Assembly (NCBI RefSeq): GCF_020329435.1
Contig: NZ_JAGKJK010000005.1
Coordinates: 62,001 to 126,000, forward strand
Direction of reading: 5' to 3'
From: Bradyrhizobium hereditatis
Lineage (GTDB): Bacteria; Pseudomonadota; Alphaproteobacteria; Rhizobiales; Xanthobacteraceae
DNA length: 64,000 nucleotides
The translations under genes were made by a program, and so were the position numbers. Each line of letters starts with the position of its first letter. Positions within the stretch are counted from its first letter, which is position 1. This document shows, one piece after another, positions 24,641 through 33,825 of the stretch. The notes beneath the pieces were generated by a model. That model was not told the origin of the DNA. It did not search any database and saw only the letters and a list, made by a program, of their open reading frames with translations.

Positions 24641-25795
24641 CTACGCCGCCATCGCCTTCAGCGCGGTCGCCGCAGACGCATACCCGCCGCGGGCGCCGTC
24701 GATGAAGTGGACGTGATCGCTGCGCATCACCGATGGCGTGAAGCAGGTCATCATCGCCGCGTCCTGCCGATGCAGGCCATAGCGCACGATCTTGTCCGAC
24801 GCGGCCTTGGCCAGAAGCTCTGATAGCGCGCGCTCCAGCTCCGTTGTGCAGTCGAGGATCATCCGCAGGCCGTCGTCATATTTCCGAAAGTCGGAATTCT
24901 CCACCACCTGCTGCACATAGTTCTTCGGCACGAAATTGCCGACCTTGATTCCGAAGCGCATCACGACATAGGCCCACAGCGTGAACGCCAGCACGACGGT
25001 ACGCCGCTTGAACAGCGGGCCGCCCCGCGCGGCGCGCGCTTCATACTCCAGGCCAGTGGGCGGCCAGCGTAGCGGTGGGCCGCCTGACGGCACCGGCCGC
25101 CCGGCATCCGGCGTTTCTTCGACCAGCTTGATGATGTCCTCGATCACCTTGCGAAAGCGGAGCGGATCGGAGCCCTTGGCCGGCACCACCAGCACCGACA
25201 GGATCAGCCCGCGCGCCGAGGGAATTTCCTCGAACCGGCACGACAGGCCGGAGAGATCAGGCTGCGAGCCCGGCGGCGCCGGCGGCACCGCGAACTCGCC
25301 GCGCTTCATCGCAGCATCCGCCCAGCCCAACCCTCCGCCAGAAAACATGGCATAGGAGAGATTGTCCGACGGGCCGAAGCGGGCGACGCGGACGTCGAGG
25401 CCCTGCGCGCGGATGTCCTTCATCGGCACCAGCGCCACCCGCATCACCAGATCGAGATCTTGCCGAACCCATGCGGCTGTGGCCGCCAACGCCTCGCGAG
25501 CGCGCGCTAAATCGCTAGACGCGACCGCAAAGCTGGCGCCGTCGCCGCCGAACACGAATGGAAATTCGCGCCCGTCGAGCGCATTGGTCACGGCGGCAAT
25601 GACCGCGGCACCCGCCATGTTGACCGCCTTGTAACGCTGGTTCGCGATCGCCTTGGTCGATTCCACGATATCGGCGACGCCGACGGTCCAGTCGTCCGGC
25701 AGCGGCGAATACATCGCCGGGTCCATCAGGCGGCCGAAGCCGCGAAAGACCGGGATCCCGCCGTAGAAAATGTCAGTGCCGTCGGGCGTCGTCAT
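24641..25795 (-). CDS. DUF3095 protein with a class III cyclase-like domain
   Basis: A 384-residue protein. Near the N-terminus GVADIVESTKAI (39-50) and FVFGGDGASFAV (81-92) look like the two metal-binding segments of adenylate/guanylate cyclase or GGDEF-type catalytic domains (D-I/V-x-x-ST and GGDG). The C-terminal half (about 250-384) contains one hydrophobic stretch (VVLAFTLWAYVVM) and then the conserved DUF3095 tail. Signalling activity is possible but unproven. Confidence 0.8.
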   Translation of the reverse strand: MTTPDGTDIFYGGIPVFRGFGRLMDPAMYSPLPDDWTVGVADIVESTKAIANQRYKAVNMAGAAVIAAVTNALDGREFPFVFGGDGASFAVASSDLARAREALAATAAWVRQDLDLVMRVALVPMKDIRAQGLDVRVARFGPSDNLSYAMFSGGGLGWADAAMKRGEFAVPPAPPGSQPDLSGLSCRFEEIPSARGLILSVLVVPAKGSDPLRFRKVIEDIIKLVEETPDAGRPVPSGGPPLRWPPTGLEYEARAARGGPLFKRRTVVLAFTLWAYVVMRFGIKVGNFVPKNYVQQVVENSDFRKYDDGLRMILDCTTELERALSELLAKAASDKIVRYGLHRQDAAMMTCFTPSVMRSDHVHFIDGARGGYASAATALKAMAA

Positions 25796-25875
25796 GTCGA
25801 TCTGGCTACCCCGATTCCAGCGTTGTGGCAGATACGGCCGGATTGGAATTTCGGTTCAGCGCGCGGCGAAACGTC

Positions 25876-27744
25876 CTACCCCTTCGCGATCCCCCGCAGC
25901 ACCAGTTGATTGAGCCGGTTCGCAAACGCAGCCGGATCCTCGGGCAATTCGCCATCGAGGATTTGCGCCTGCTCCAGCAGCAGGAACGAGAGGTCCTTGG
26001 CCGCATCCTTGTCGCCGGTGATCGCCACCACCAGCGGATGACGCAGGTTGATCTCGAGGATCGGCTTGGTGGTTGGCCCCCTGTTCTGCATCGCGAGCAG
26101 CCGCTCGAGCATGCGGTCCTGCGCGCCGCCGCCGGCGACGAGACACGAGGCGCTCGAGGTCAGCCGCTGCGAGGCGCGCACGTCGGAGACGCGCTCGCCG
26201 AGCGCATCCTTGATCAGCGCAATCGTCGTGGCTTCATCGGCGCCCGGCTCGTCCTTCTTGTCCTCGGCCTTTTCGTCCAGCAGCGGGATCAGGCCGAAAT
26301 CGATATCGCCTTGGCTCAGCGACTTTAGCGGCTTGCCGCCGAAATCGAGCGACGCCGAGGTCCAGAACGCATCGACCGGATCGGTGAGAAGCAACACCTC
26401 GATGCCGCGGGCGGTTGCAGATTCCAGTTTCGGATTCGACTTCAGCCGCTCGATGCTCTCGCCGGTGAGATAAAAGATGTCGGTCTGGTTCGGCCTGATA
26501 TCATCAACATATTGCTTCAGCGAACGCTTCTCGCCCTTCGTGGTGGTGAAGCGCGACAGCGCCAGCAGCTTCTCGCGCCGCTCGTAATCCTCCCAGATGC
26601 CTTCCTTGATCACGGGACCGAACGCGTCCCAGATCTTGGCGAACGCCTCCGGCTCCTTCTCGCCGAGAGTTTCCAGTTCCGATATCACGCGGCCGGTGAC
26701 GGCTTTCCGGATCTGCGCGAGCTGCGGATTGTTCTGCAGCATCTCGCGCGAGATGTTCAGCGGCAGGTCCTCGCTGTCGATCACGCCGCGGATGAAGCGC
26801 AAGTATGCCGGCAACAGATCGGCATCATCAGCGATGAAGACGCGGCGGACATAGAGCTTGACCTTGCCCTTGCGCGCCTGGTCGAACAAATCGAACGGCT
26901 TGGTCGATGGCGCGAACAAAAGCACCGCATAGGACTGCCGGCCCTCGGCGCGGTAATGCAGCGTCATCGCCGGCTCGTCGAACGCGCCGGCGACCTGCTG
27001 GTAGGCCTGCTTGTAATCTTCCGGCTTGAGCTCCGATTTCGGCCGCTGCCAGAGCGCGCTGGCTGAATTGATCTGGCGCGGCCCGCCCTCTTCCGGCACC
27101 AGTTCGATCGGAAACTGGATGTTGTCGGACCAGGCCCGGACGATGCGCTCGATCTCATAGGTCTCGAGATACTTCGCCGCTTCCTTTTTCAGGTGCAGCA
27201 CGATCTCGGTGCCGCGGGTGACGCGCGCCGCGTCTTCATCGCTGGCCGGCGCGATTTCAAATCCGCTGCCGCCCGAGGACGACCAGACGAAGACCTGATC
27301 GGAGCCGGCGCGGCGGCTGGTGACGACGATGCGCTCGGCGACCATGAACGCCGCATAGAAACCGACGCCGAACTGGCCGATTAGATTGGCGCCGTCCTTG
27401 GCCTCGGTGAGGCGGGAGATAAATGACTTGGTGCCGGAACGCGCAATAGTGCCGAGATTGTCGATCAGCTCCTGCCGGTCCATGCCGATGCCGCTGTCGA
27501 CTACTGCAAGGGTATTGGCCTTCTTGTTCGGCGAGATGCGGATCTTGGGCGGCGCGCCGTCGGCGATCAGCTCGGGGGCCGCGATCGCCTCATAGCGCAG
27601 CTTGTCGCAGGCGTCCGACGCGTTCGAAATCAGCTCGCGCAGGAAGATGTCGGTCTCCGAATAGACCGAGTGCACCATCAGGTTCAGAAGCTCGGCAACC
27701 TCGGCCTGGAACGGCTGGGATTCGGGGGCAGTGGTAGTGGTCAT
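25876..27744 (-). CDS. htpG: Chaperone HtpG (bacterial Hsp90)
   Basis: A 622-residue ATP-dependent chaperone. The N-terminal GHKL ATPase domain has [27 protein letters not shown], the lid region [11 protein letters not shown] and [12 protein letters not shown]. The middle domain carries [35 protein letters not shown] and the catalytic arginine that follows in the family. The C-terminal dimerisation domain reaches the end without an MEEVD tail, as in bacteria. An RpoH-like promoter lies upstream. Confidence 0.97.
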   Translation of the reverse strand: MTTTTAPESQPFQAEVAELLNLMVHSVYSETDIFLRELISNASDACDKLRYEAIAAPELIADGAPPKIRISPNKKANTLAVVDSGIGMDRQELIDNLGTIARSGTKSFISRLTEAKDGANLIGQFGVGFYAAFMVAERIVVTSRRAGSDQVFVWSSSGGSGFEIAPASDEDAARVTRGTEIVLHLKKEAAKYLETYEIERIVRAWSDNIQFPIELVPEEGGPRQINSASALWQRPKSELKPEDYKQAYQQVAGAFDEPAMTLHYRAEGRQSYAVLLFAPSTKPFDLFDQARKGKVKLYVRRVFIADDADLLPAYLRFIRGVIDSEDLPLNISREMLQNNPQLAQIRKAVTGRVISELETLGEKEPEAFAKIWDAFGPVIKEGIWEDYERREKLLALSRFTTTKGEKRSLKQYVDDIRPNQTDIFYLTGESIERLKSNPKLESATARGIEVLLLTDPVDAFWTSASLDFGGKPLKSLSQGDIDFGLIPLLDEKAEDKKDEPGADEATTIALIKDALGERVSDVRASQRLTSSASCLVAGGGAQDRMLERLLAMQNRGPTTKPILEINLRHPLVVAITGDKDAAKDLSFLLLEQAQILDGELPEDPAAFANRLNQLVLRGIAKG

Positions 27745-27785
27745 ACGGATCTCACAATAGACGCAAGGCAGGACGGAAAGCCCTG

Positions 27786-27813
27786 ATATAGCGCTGCCAT
27801 TTAAAGTGGCAAG
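27786..27813 (-). promoter_or_regulatory. RpoH (sigma-32) type promoter of htpG
   Basis: On the minus strand CTTG (27810-27813) and GCTATAT (27786-27792) are separated by 17 bases. This is close to the alphaproteobacterial RpoH consensus CTTG-N17/18-CYTATNT and lies about 40 bases before the htpG ATG. Confidence 0.55.
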
Positions 27814-27848
27814 ATTTGCGAGAACCCGTCAAAACCCATGCTATCCCC

Positions 27849-29837
27849 TCACCGCTCGACGAAGGCGCGCTGGAACTGATCCAGAATCGGCTTGAACAGG
27901 TAGCTCAGCATGGTCCGGCTGCCGGTCTGCATGAACACTTCCGCGGGCATGCCGGAGACGAGCTGCAACCCGGCGAGAAGCCGGCGCTCCTCTTCCGGCA
28001 GCATGATCCTGACAGTGAAATAGGACATGCCGGTCTGCTGGTCGCGGGTGGTGTCGGGCGAGACGAACGAAACCTGCCCGATCAATTGCGGCGTGACCCG
28101 CTGGTTAAAGGCCGAGAAGCGGACGAACGCCTGCTGGCCCTTGCGCACCTGATCGATATCGTTCGGCTGCAGCCGCGCCTCGATCTGTAGATCGTCAGAG
28201 TCCGGCACCACCTCCATGATGGTGTCGCCGGCGCGAATGACGCCGCCGATGGTATGGGCGGCCAATTGATGGATCACGCCCGATGTCGGCGCGCGCATCT
28301 CGATGCGCTCGAGCACGTCGCGCGCGGCGACAGCGCGCTCTGAGAGCTCGGCTTCCTTGCCCTGCGCCTCGCCGAGCTCCTTGACGACCTCGGTGCGGAC
28401 ATCCTGATCGAGCCTGACGATCTGAAGCTTCGCCTCGTCGATCTTGGTCTTGGTCTCGGCGATCGTGGAGAGCAACTGGCCGCGTTCGCCTTCGATTCTG
28501 GCACTCTCGCGCTGCAAGGCCGTGAGCCGCGCGATCGGCACCAGACGCTTGTCGAAGAGGTCCTGAACGCCGGTGAGTTCGCCGGTGATCAGTTCGAGTT
28601 GCTTGGCCTTGGACGCGACCTGCGCTTCAAGGCCGATGATCTCCTCGCCAAGCTGCGCAACCTTGCTCTGCAGCAATTCCTTCTGGCTCTCGCGCGCCGT
28701 CACCCGTGCCCTGAACAGCGAGGCCTCGGAGGCGAGCAGCGTCTTGACATTGTTGTCGTCAAGTCGGTTCGACAATTCCGGCGGTATGGCCGGCTTGGGC
28801 AGACCGTCGCGCTCGGCGACCAGGCGCGAAATTTTCGCGCGCATTTCGTCGAGCTGCTTGCTCACCACCTGAAGGCTGGCTTGCGCTTGCGTCGAATCCA
28901 GCCGCAGCAGGAGATCGCCGGCCTTGACCCGCATGCCGTTACTGACCGCGATCTTCGCGACGACGCCGCCGGTCGGATGCTGGATGGCCTTGACATTGGA
29001 CTGCACCACGAGATTGCCCGGCACCACGACGGCGCCAGACAACGGCACGAACGCCATCCAGCCGCCCGCCAGCCCGCCGACGATGAGCAGCGCCCGCAAG
29101 CCGGTACGCAACTCGTGCTCGTAGGCGCGCCCCGCACGCTGCGTGATGCTCTCGCCGGGAGTCGCCGCATCCGCCGAAGCATCGCGATTGGCCAGGAAGG
29201 CAACGCCGGCGGTCAGGCCATTGCGGACGATCCGTGCCACTGAGCGATCGGGCGACACGGGACCTGCCGGGCTCGGCGGCGCCAACTGCGGCGCCTCGAT
29301 GCGAGGCGGCTCACGTCTTTCGTCGATCTGCAATAGCTCCGGCCGCGACCTCGGCATGTTCAAAAGGGATGGATCATCGGGCGCGATGATCGGACCGCGC
29401 GCCTGGCGTTCGCTCCGCCACGCATTGTCATCTACCGCGCCTCGCGCGCGGCCGCGCGGTGGCGGCGCTGGTGGAGGTGACGCGAACTCCGGCTCGCGCG
29501 CGCGTCGGCCGCGCGGCGCCGGAGGCTCGATATCAACGTCATCGGACTGGGATGATCCGAAGGGGCCAAGCCACGCATCGAGCACCCGCCCCATCTTGCC
29601 TTTCTTGCGCCGCTTCGGGCGGCCCGGTCGCGGACGCCGTGCCGCGGTGCGTTCATCTTGTGGCGGACGGCGAAGCGGCGGCCGCTGCTCCAGCCGATTG
29701 TCCTGCTCGAACGCCTGCCGCAATCGCTGCAGTTCGAGAATCAGCGCCTGACCTTGCGGCGCAGCGGCCTCGGCATCCGTTCCTTCGAACCGGCTCCGCA
29801 CCCTTTCGTCGCGATGGACGTGATCGAAACCCTTCAT
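27849..29837 (-). CDS. Type I secretion membrane-fusion protein (HlyD/PrtE family) with a long cytoplasmic extension
   Basis: A 662-residue adaptor linking the ABC exporter to an outer-membrane TolC-type channel. Residues 1 to about 245 are an unusual N-terminal extension, basic and proline/arginine-rich (e.g. RPKRRKKGK near 75), predicted disordered and cytoplasmic. One membrane helix follows (about 249-267). The periplasmic part has the biotinyl-lipoyl half motifs (HPTGGVVAKI, then APTSGVIHQL), a long coiled-coil hairpin between them, and a beta-barrel domain. Ordinary HlyD/PrtE proteins start near the helix and have about 430 residues. It overlaps the ATPase gene by four bases. Confidence 0.92.
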   Translation of the reverse strand: MKGFDHVHRDERVRSRFEGTDAEAAAPQGQALILELQRLRQAFEQDNRLEQRPPLRRPPQDERTAARRPRPGRPKRRKKGKMGRVLDAWLGPFGSSQSDDVDIEPPAPRGRRAREPEFASPPPAPPPRGRARGAVDDNAWRSERQARGPIIAPDDPSLLNMPRSRPELLQIDERREPPRIEAPQLAPPSPAGPVSPDRSVARIVRNGLTAGVAFLANRDASADAATPGESITQRAGRAYEHELRTGLRALLIVGGLAGGWMAFVPLSGAVVVPGNLVVQSNVKAIQHPTGGVVAKIAVSNGMRVKAGDLLLRLDSTQAQASLQVVSKQLDEMRAKISRLVAERDGLPKPAIPPELSNRLDDNNVKTLLASEASLFRARVTARESQKELLQSKVAQLGEEIIGLEAQVASKAKQLELITGELTGVQDLFDKRLVPIARLTALQRESARIEGERGQLLSTIAETKTKIDEAKLQIVRLDQDVRTEVVKELGEAQGKEAELSERAVAARDVLERIEMRAPTSGVIHQLAAHTIGGVIRAGDTIMEVVPDSDDLQIEARLQPNDIDQVRKGQQAFVRFSAFNQRVTPQLIGQVSFVSPDTTRDQQTGMSYFTVRIMLPEEERRLLAGLQLVSGMPAEVFMQTGSRTMLSYLFKPILDQFQRAFVER

Positions 29838-31675
29838 GACGAAACACTCTCGGCAAGTGACGCGCGTGGCTCGGCCTTGGCTTGGGGTGAGGACTGCGCC
29901 GGTGCGGGCGGGCCCTTGCCGCCAGCGTTGCGAACGCGCGCGAAGACTTCCTCGCTCGGCCCGAACGCGATCGCCTTGCCTTCGTAGAGCACCATCGTCA
30001 TGTCGAGCGCGGAAAGCGCGCTCGGGCGATGCGAGATCACGACGACGATGGACTTGTTCTGGCGCATGATTCCAATGGCGCGCGTCAGGGCATTTTCGCC
30101 GTCGGCATCGAGATTGGCGTTGGGCTCATCGAGCACGAGCAGGAACGGATCGCCGTACACGGCGCGCGCCAGCCCCACGCGCTGCTTCTGGCCCGCCGAC
30201 AGCGAAATGCCGCCGGCACCGATCCGGGTTGCGTAGCCTTCCGGCAGGCGCAGGATGATGTCATGGACGCCGGCGATCTGCGCGGCCTTGAGGATAGCGT
30301 CCGAGCTCGCATTCTCGTCGAAGCGGCAGATGTTCTCGGCAACGGTGCCGTCGAACAGGCCGACATCCTGCGGCAGATAGCCGATGTGACGGCCGAGATC
30401 CTCGTTGCGCCATTGATCGAGCGAGGCGCCGTCCAGCCGCACCGCGCCGCGATGCGCCGGCCAGATTCCAACCAGCGCTTTCGACAGCGACGTCTTGCCT
30501 GAGGCGCTCGCCCCAAGCAGCGCCAGCCCCGAGCCGGCCTTGAGCGAAAACGTGACACCTGAGACGATCGGCATGTCGCGGCCCGGCGGGGCGACCGCGA
30601 GATTCTGCACGGATAATTCGCGGCACGGACGCGGCAGCATGACCGGCGGTGGCGGAGGCGGCGCAGTCGCCTTGCAGATGTCGCGCAACCGCGCAAGCCC
30701 CTGGCGGGCGGCGGCCAGCTGTTTCCAGGTGCCGAGCGCGATTTCAACCGGCGCGAGCGCGCGTCCCATCAGGATCGAGGACGCGATCATGATGCCACCC
30801 GAAGCCTTGTCGGCAATGACGAGATAGGCGCCGATGCCCAGCATGCCCGATTGCAGGACATAGCGCAGCACCTTCGCAGCCGAGCCCAGATTGGCATGGA
30901 CGTCGGTCGAGCGGATATTCTCCTGCAGGTAGCGCTCGTTGGCCTGCGACCAGCGCGCCGTCAATCGGTCGGTCATGCCGAGCGCCCGCACGATCTCCGC
31001 GTTGCGCTGCGTCGCATCCGCCAGCACCTGGCGCTGAGCATTCATGTCCATCGCCGCCTTGGCCGCACCGCGCGATATCCGCTCATTCAGCAAGGTCATG
31101 GCAACGATGGCCACCGTGCCGAGCAACGCGGTGAAACCGATCGCCGGATGAAACAGGAACAGGCCGAGCAGAAAGATCGGGATCCACGGCATGTCCAGGA
31201 ACGCCGTCGGCCCCATGCCCGACATGAACGTGCGCACCTGGTCGAGATCGCGCAGCGGCTGCTGCATCAGGACCGGCTTGACCCCGCGCAGCGGCAAGGT
31301 GGCAAGCGCCCAATGGATCGAGGACTGCAGGCCGGCGTCGAACAGCGTTGCGATCCGGCACAGCATCCGCGACCGCATCGCATCGAAATATCCCTGCACC
31401 AGATAGGCGAACAGCACCATCAGGGACAGGCCGAACAGCGTCGCAAGGTTACGGCTCGGAATCACCCGATCGTATACCTGCAACATATAGATCGACCCTG
31501 ATAGCATCAGGATGTTGATGACGCCGCTGAATACGGCGACACCGATCATGCGACGCCCGCTCGCCCGCAGCGCGTTCGCGACGGGATCGTCGGCAGCCAG
31601 CGTCGAACGCAGGCCGGAAATTGCGCGCGACATTTGTACTGCTCGCGCCTGCGGCTGGCCTTGAGCCATACTCAT
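29834..31675 (-). CDS. Type I secretion ABC transporter (PrtD family permease-ATPase)
   Basis: A 613-residue half-transporter that exports a protein substrate across both membranes. The membrane domain covers about 45-330 with six helices. The ATPase has Walker A GASASGKTS (about 386), signature LSAGQKQRV (about 491), Walker B LLVLDEPNANLD (about 511) and SHRPS. There is no N-terminal C39 peptidase domain, so the substrate is not cleaved by it. It pairs with the adaptor gene downstream; no TolC-like gene is in the window. Divergently upstream lies a candidate substrate. Confidence 0.93.
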   Translation of the reverse strand: MSMAQGQPQARAVQMSRAISGLRSTLAADDPVANALRASGRRMIGVAVFSGVINILMLSGSIYMLQVYDRVIPSRNLATLFGLSLMVLFAYLVQGYFDAMRSRMLCRIATLFDAGLQSSIHWALATLPLRGVKPVLMQQPLRDLDQVRTFMSGMGPTAFLDMPWIPIFLLGLFLFHPAIGFTALLGTVAIVAMTLLNERISRGAAKAAMDMNAQRQVLADATQRNAEIVRALGMTDRLTARWSQANERYLQENIRSTDVHANLGSAAKVLRYVLQSGMLGIGAYLVIADKASGGIMIASSILMGRALAPVEIALGTWKQLAAARQGLARLRDICKATAPPPPPPVMLPRPCRELSVQNLAVAPPGRDMPIVSGVTFSLKAGSGLALLGASASGKTSLSKALVGIWPAHRGAVRLDGASLDQWRNEDLGRHIGYLPQDVGLFDGTVAENICRFDENASSDAILKAAQIAGVHDIILRLPEGYATRIGAGGISLSAGQKQRVGLARAVYGDPFLLVLDEPNANLDADGENALTRAIGIMRQNKSIVVVISHRPSALSALDMTMVLYEGKAIAFGPSEEVFARVRNAGGKGPPAPAQSSPQAKAEPRASLAESVSS

Positions 31676-32125
31676 TGAACTGCCCTTCGACCCGCGCCTC
31701 CGCCGAGTCTCCCTGCAGGTCTCCTTGACGCGTGATGCGGACCATTTTTCGGCGAGAATGCGACGGATGCCGATTCTTCAAGTTCGCGCTTGGGTAGAAC
31801 GATGGCAAACGTTTCGTCAGCGCCGACGCGTTGCGCGCGCGGCCACCTGAAATTCCACAGCCGGTGGCGCGTTCTTGCGATTCTGCGAGGAGCGCGGATA
31901 GCGGGTAGCGACAAGTTTTTCGCGTGCGCCTCATTCGTCATCCTTCGGCGCGGCTCGCGTCACGGATTCGTCCGTCTATCACCTTGCTTCGGCGCTCATT
32001 GGTCGCCGTGTGGGCCGAATGACGCCACGAAGCTCGATGATCCTTCATCCTGCGCACATCCTGCTCCCCGGCGGATAGCTGCGCCACACGTCAAGAACTC
32101 CTAAGGAAGTAACAGGGGACGAACA
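31676..32125. other. Divergent intergenic region between the type I exporter and its candidate substrate
   Basis: These 450 bases lie between two divergent starts (31675 minus, 32126 plus) and must contain both promoters. I see no gene, no clear operator and no repeat. Codon-like open stretches here lack ribosome sites. Confidence 0.5.
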
Positions 32126-33574
32126 ATGGCTCGCTTCGCTCACGGAGATCAGTCCGACGTCGATCTCGATCCGCCGATCGATGAAGTCGCCAGTCCGTCG
32201 GTCGCTCCTTCTTCGCCATCCACAGTAACGTCAGAGGAAACGCCGCCGGCGACCCCAACGGCGGCACGGCCTGTCGGTTCGAGTTTCTCCGACCTTAGCG
32301 CCACCTTTAACGGCATGGCGCGGCCGCCGGCGGATGCTTCGCCGCAAAGCGCTATCGACCAAGGCGGCCAGGGGCCTGCCAGCCTTGCGCTCCACACCAA
32401 TGATCTGACCACAGTGCAAAGCAATCTGCTGGCCGAACTCAATACAGGCCAGTTTTCCGGCGCTGCGCTCGGCCATGTTCAGGCGGTCTTGTCCGACATC
32501 ACCAGCGCTATTTCGGCGGCCAACGCCACGGTGAACGCGGCAGGCTCGTTCGGCGCGGCGGCCGCACAGCAAACGCTTCGCGCCAGCATCATCAATGCCG
32601 TCAATACCGATCCCACGCTGGCGAATCCGGCGCCCGAGGCGCCCCTGCCCGCCGCGCCGGCCGCCAAACCGCACAATCTCGCCGAGATCGGCGCGATGTT
32701 CGAGGACGTGGCCAGTCAGATCCTCGGCGGGGTCAACGACGACAACCGCGCGCAGATCACCGACGACATCAATGCCGTGATATCGGACATACAGGCGCTG
32801 ATGGCTGCCGATCCGAAACTGTTCGAGGGGCTGACCGGCGAGCATGCCGACAAGATCGTGCAGCAACTCCAGCTCGAACTGGTCTATATCAACGACCCTT
32901 CAATAAGCCCCACCGCGGCGCAGGCCAGCAGCGATAACATCCTCGACATTATCGAGATCATTCAGGGCGATGCCAAGCTGGCGGATATGGCGACCCAAGG
33001 CGGCATCGGCGACTCCTTGCCGGATGCCGGCAATCCGGATCCGATCCATCTCGACAACGCCGTTGAGACGGCGTTCGTGGCCAATTTCATCGCGCAGTCC
33101 AATTCGCTTGGAAAGCAGGCCGTTGAGCTCGTGGGCAGCAACGACGCAGGCGCCATCGCCACGCTGATCGAAGATCTCAGGGCGTTCGAGAAGAGCATCA
33201 CCGATCTCGACCCGACACAGGGCGGCATGCTCGGCGCCGAGATTGCCGCGATGATCAAGGGATTGCAGACGGGTGGTGCGGCCCTGGTCACTGCGGCTGC
33301 CGGCCAGATGCACGGCAATGCGGTCGATCTCGGCAATAGCAATGTCCCCGTGACCGGAGGTACCTACAATGCAAACGGCGTGACGGTCGCCGAGGTGCTG
33401 GGGACACCGGTGGCCACCGAAACGACGACGGCGCCGGCCGTACAACAGGCCGCGGCTCCCGCCATCAGCGTCGAGCCGGTGACGTTGGCAACCGCTGACG
33501 TTGCCGCGCCGGTCGTCGACCACGATCTTCCACCGGCGCCCGAATTGGCGCATTTGCATCACATGTGGGGATAG
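32126..33574 (+). CDS. Acidic, cysteine-free Ala/Asp-rich protein, candidate type I secretion substrate
   Basis: A 482-residue protein of no family I recognise. There is no N-terminal signal peptide. Residues 1-65 are Ser/Pro/Thr-rich; about 75-400 are helical and rich in Ala, Asp, Ile and Asn; about 400-470 are Ala/Thr/Val-rich; and the chain ends ELAHLHHMWG. It has no cysteine at all and few basic residues, as is usual for proteins exported unfolded by type I systems, but no RTX nonapeptides. A ribosome site (AAGGAAG) precedes the ATG. The divergent type I exporter makes it the obvious candidate cargo; the C-terminal tail would be the signal. This is inference. Confidence 0.72.
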   Translation: MARFAHGDQSDVDLDPPIDEVASPSVAPSSPSTVTSEETPPATPTAARPVGSSFSDLSATFNGMARPPADASPQSAIDQGGQGPASLALHTNDLTTVQSNLLAELNTGQFSGAALGHVQAVLSDITSAISAANATVNAAGSFGAAAAQQTLRASIINAVNTDPTLANPAPEAPLPAAPAAKPHNLAEIGAMFEDVASQILGGVNDDNRAQITDDINAVISDIQALMAADPKLFEGLTGEHADKIVQQLQLELVYINDPSISPTAAQASSDNILDIIEIIQGDAKLADMATQGGIGDSLPDAGNPDPIHLDNAVETAFVANFIAQSNSLGKQAVELVGSNDAGAIATLIEDLRAFEKSITDLDPTQGGMLGAEIAAMIKGLQTGGAALVTAAAGQMHGNAVDLGNSNVPVTGGTYNANGVTVAEVLGTPVATETTTAPAVQQAAAPAISVEPVTLATADVAAPVVDHDLPPAPELAHLHHMWG

Positions 33575-33825
33575 CGGCGCGCGGCACGACCTCCGGCGTT
33601 CCCGATGCTTCCGGGCACGCTGGAGGCCGATACATCAGAGAAGCGCGTTCGCCGATCCGGCTCACGCGGCGTGCGCATGAAGGCATTTTCGTCGGCCTGC
33701 GCCTGCCAAGGACGAAAAAAACGAGGTCTCGGCAACAAGAGACCACCAGCAATAGGGCAGCGACATCGGCGGTTGGTGGGATCGGCGCGGTTGCTGCTTC
33801 GGAAGTGAAGTAGCGGGGCGTATGC

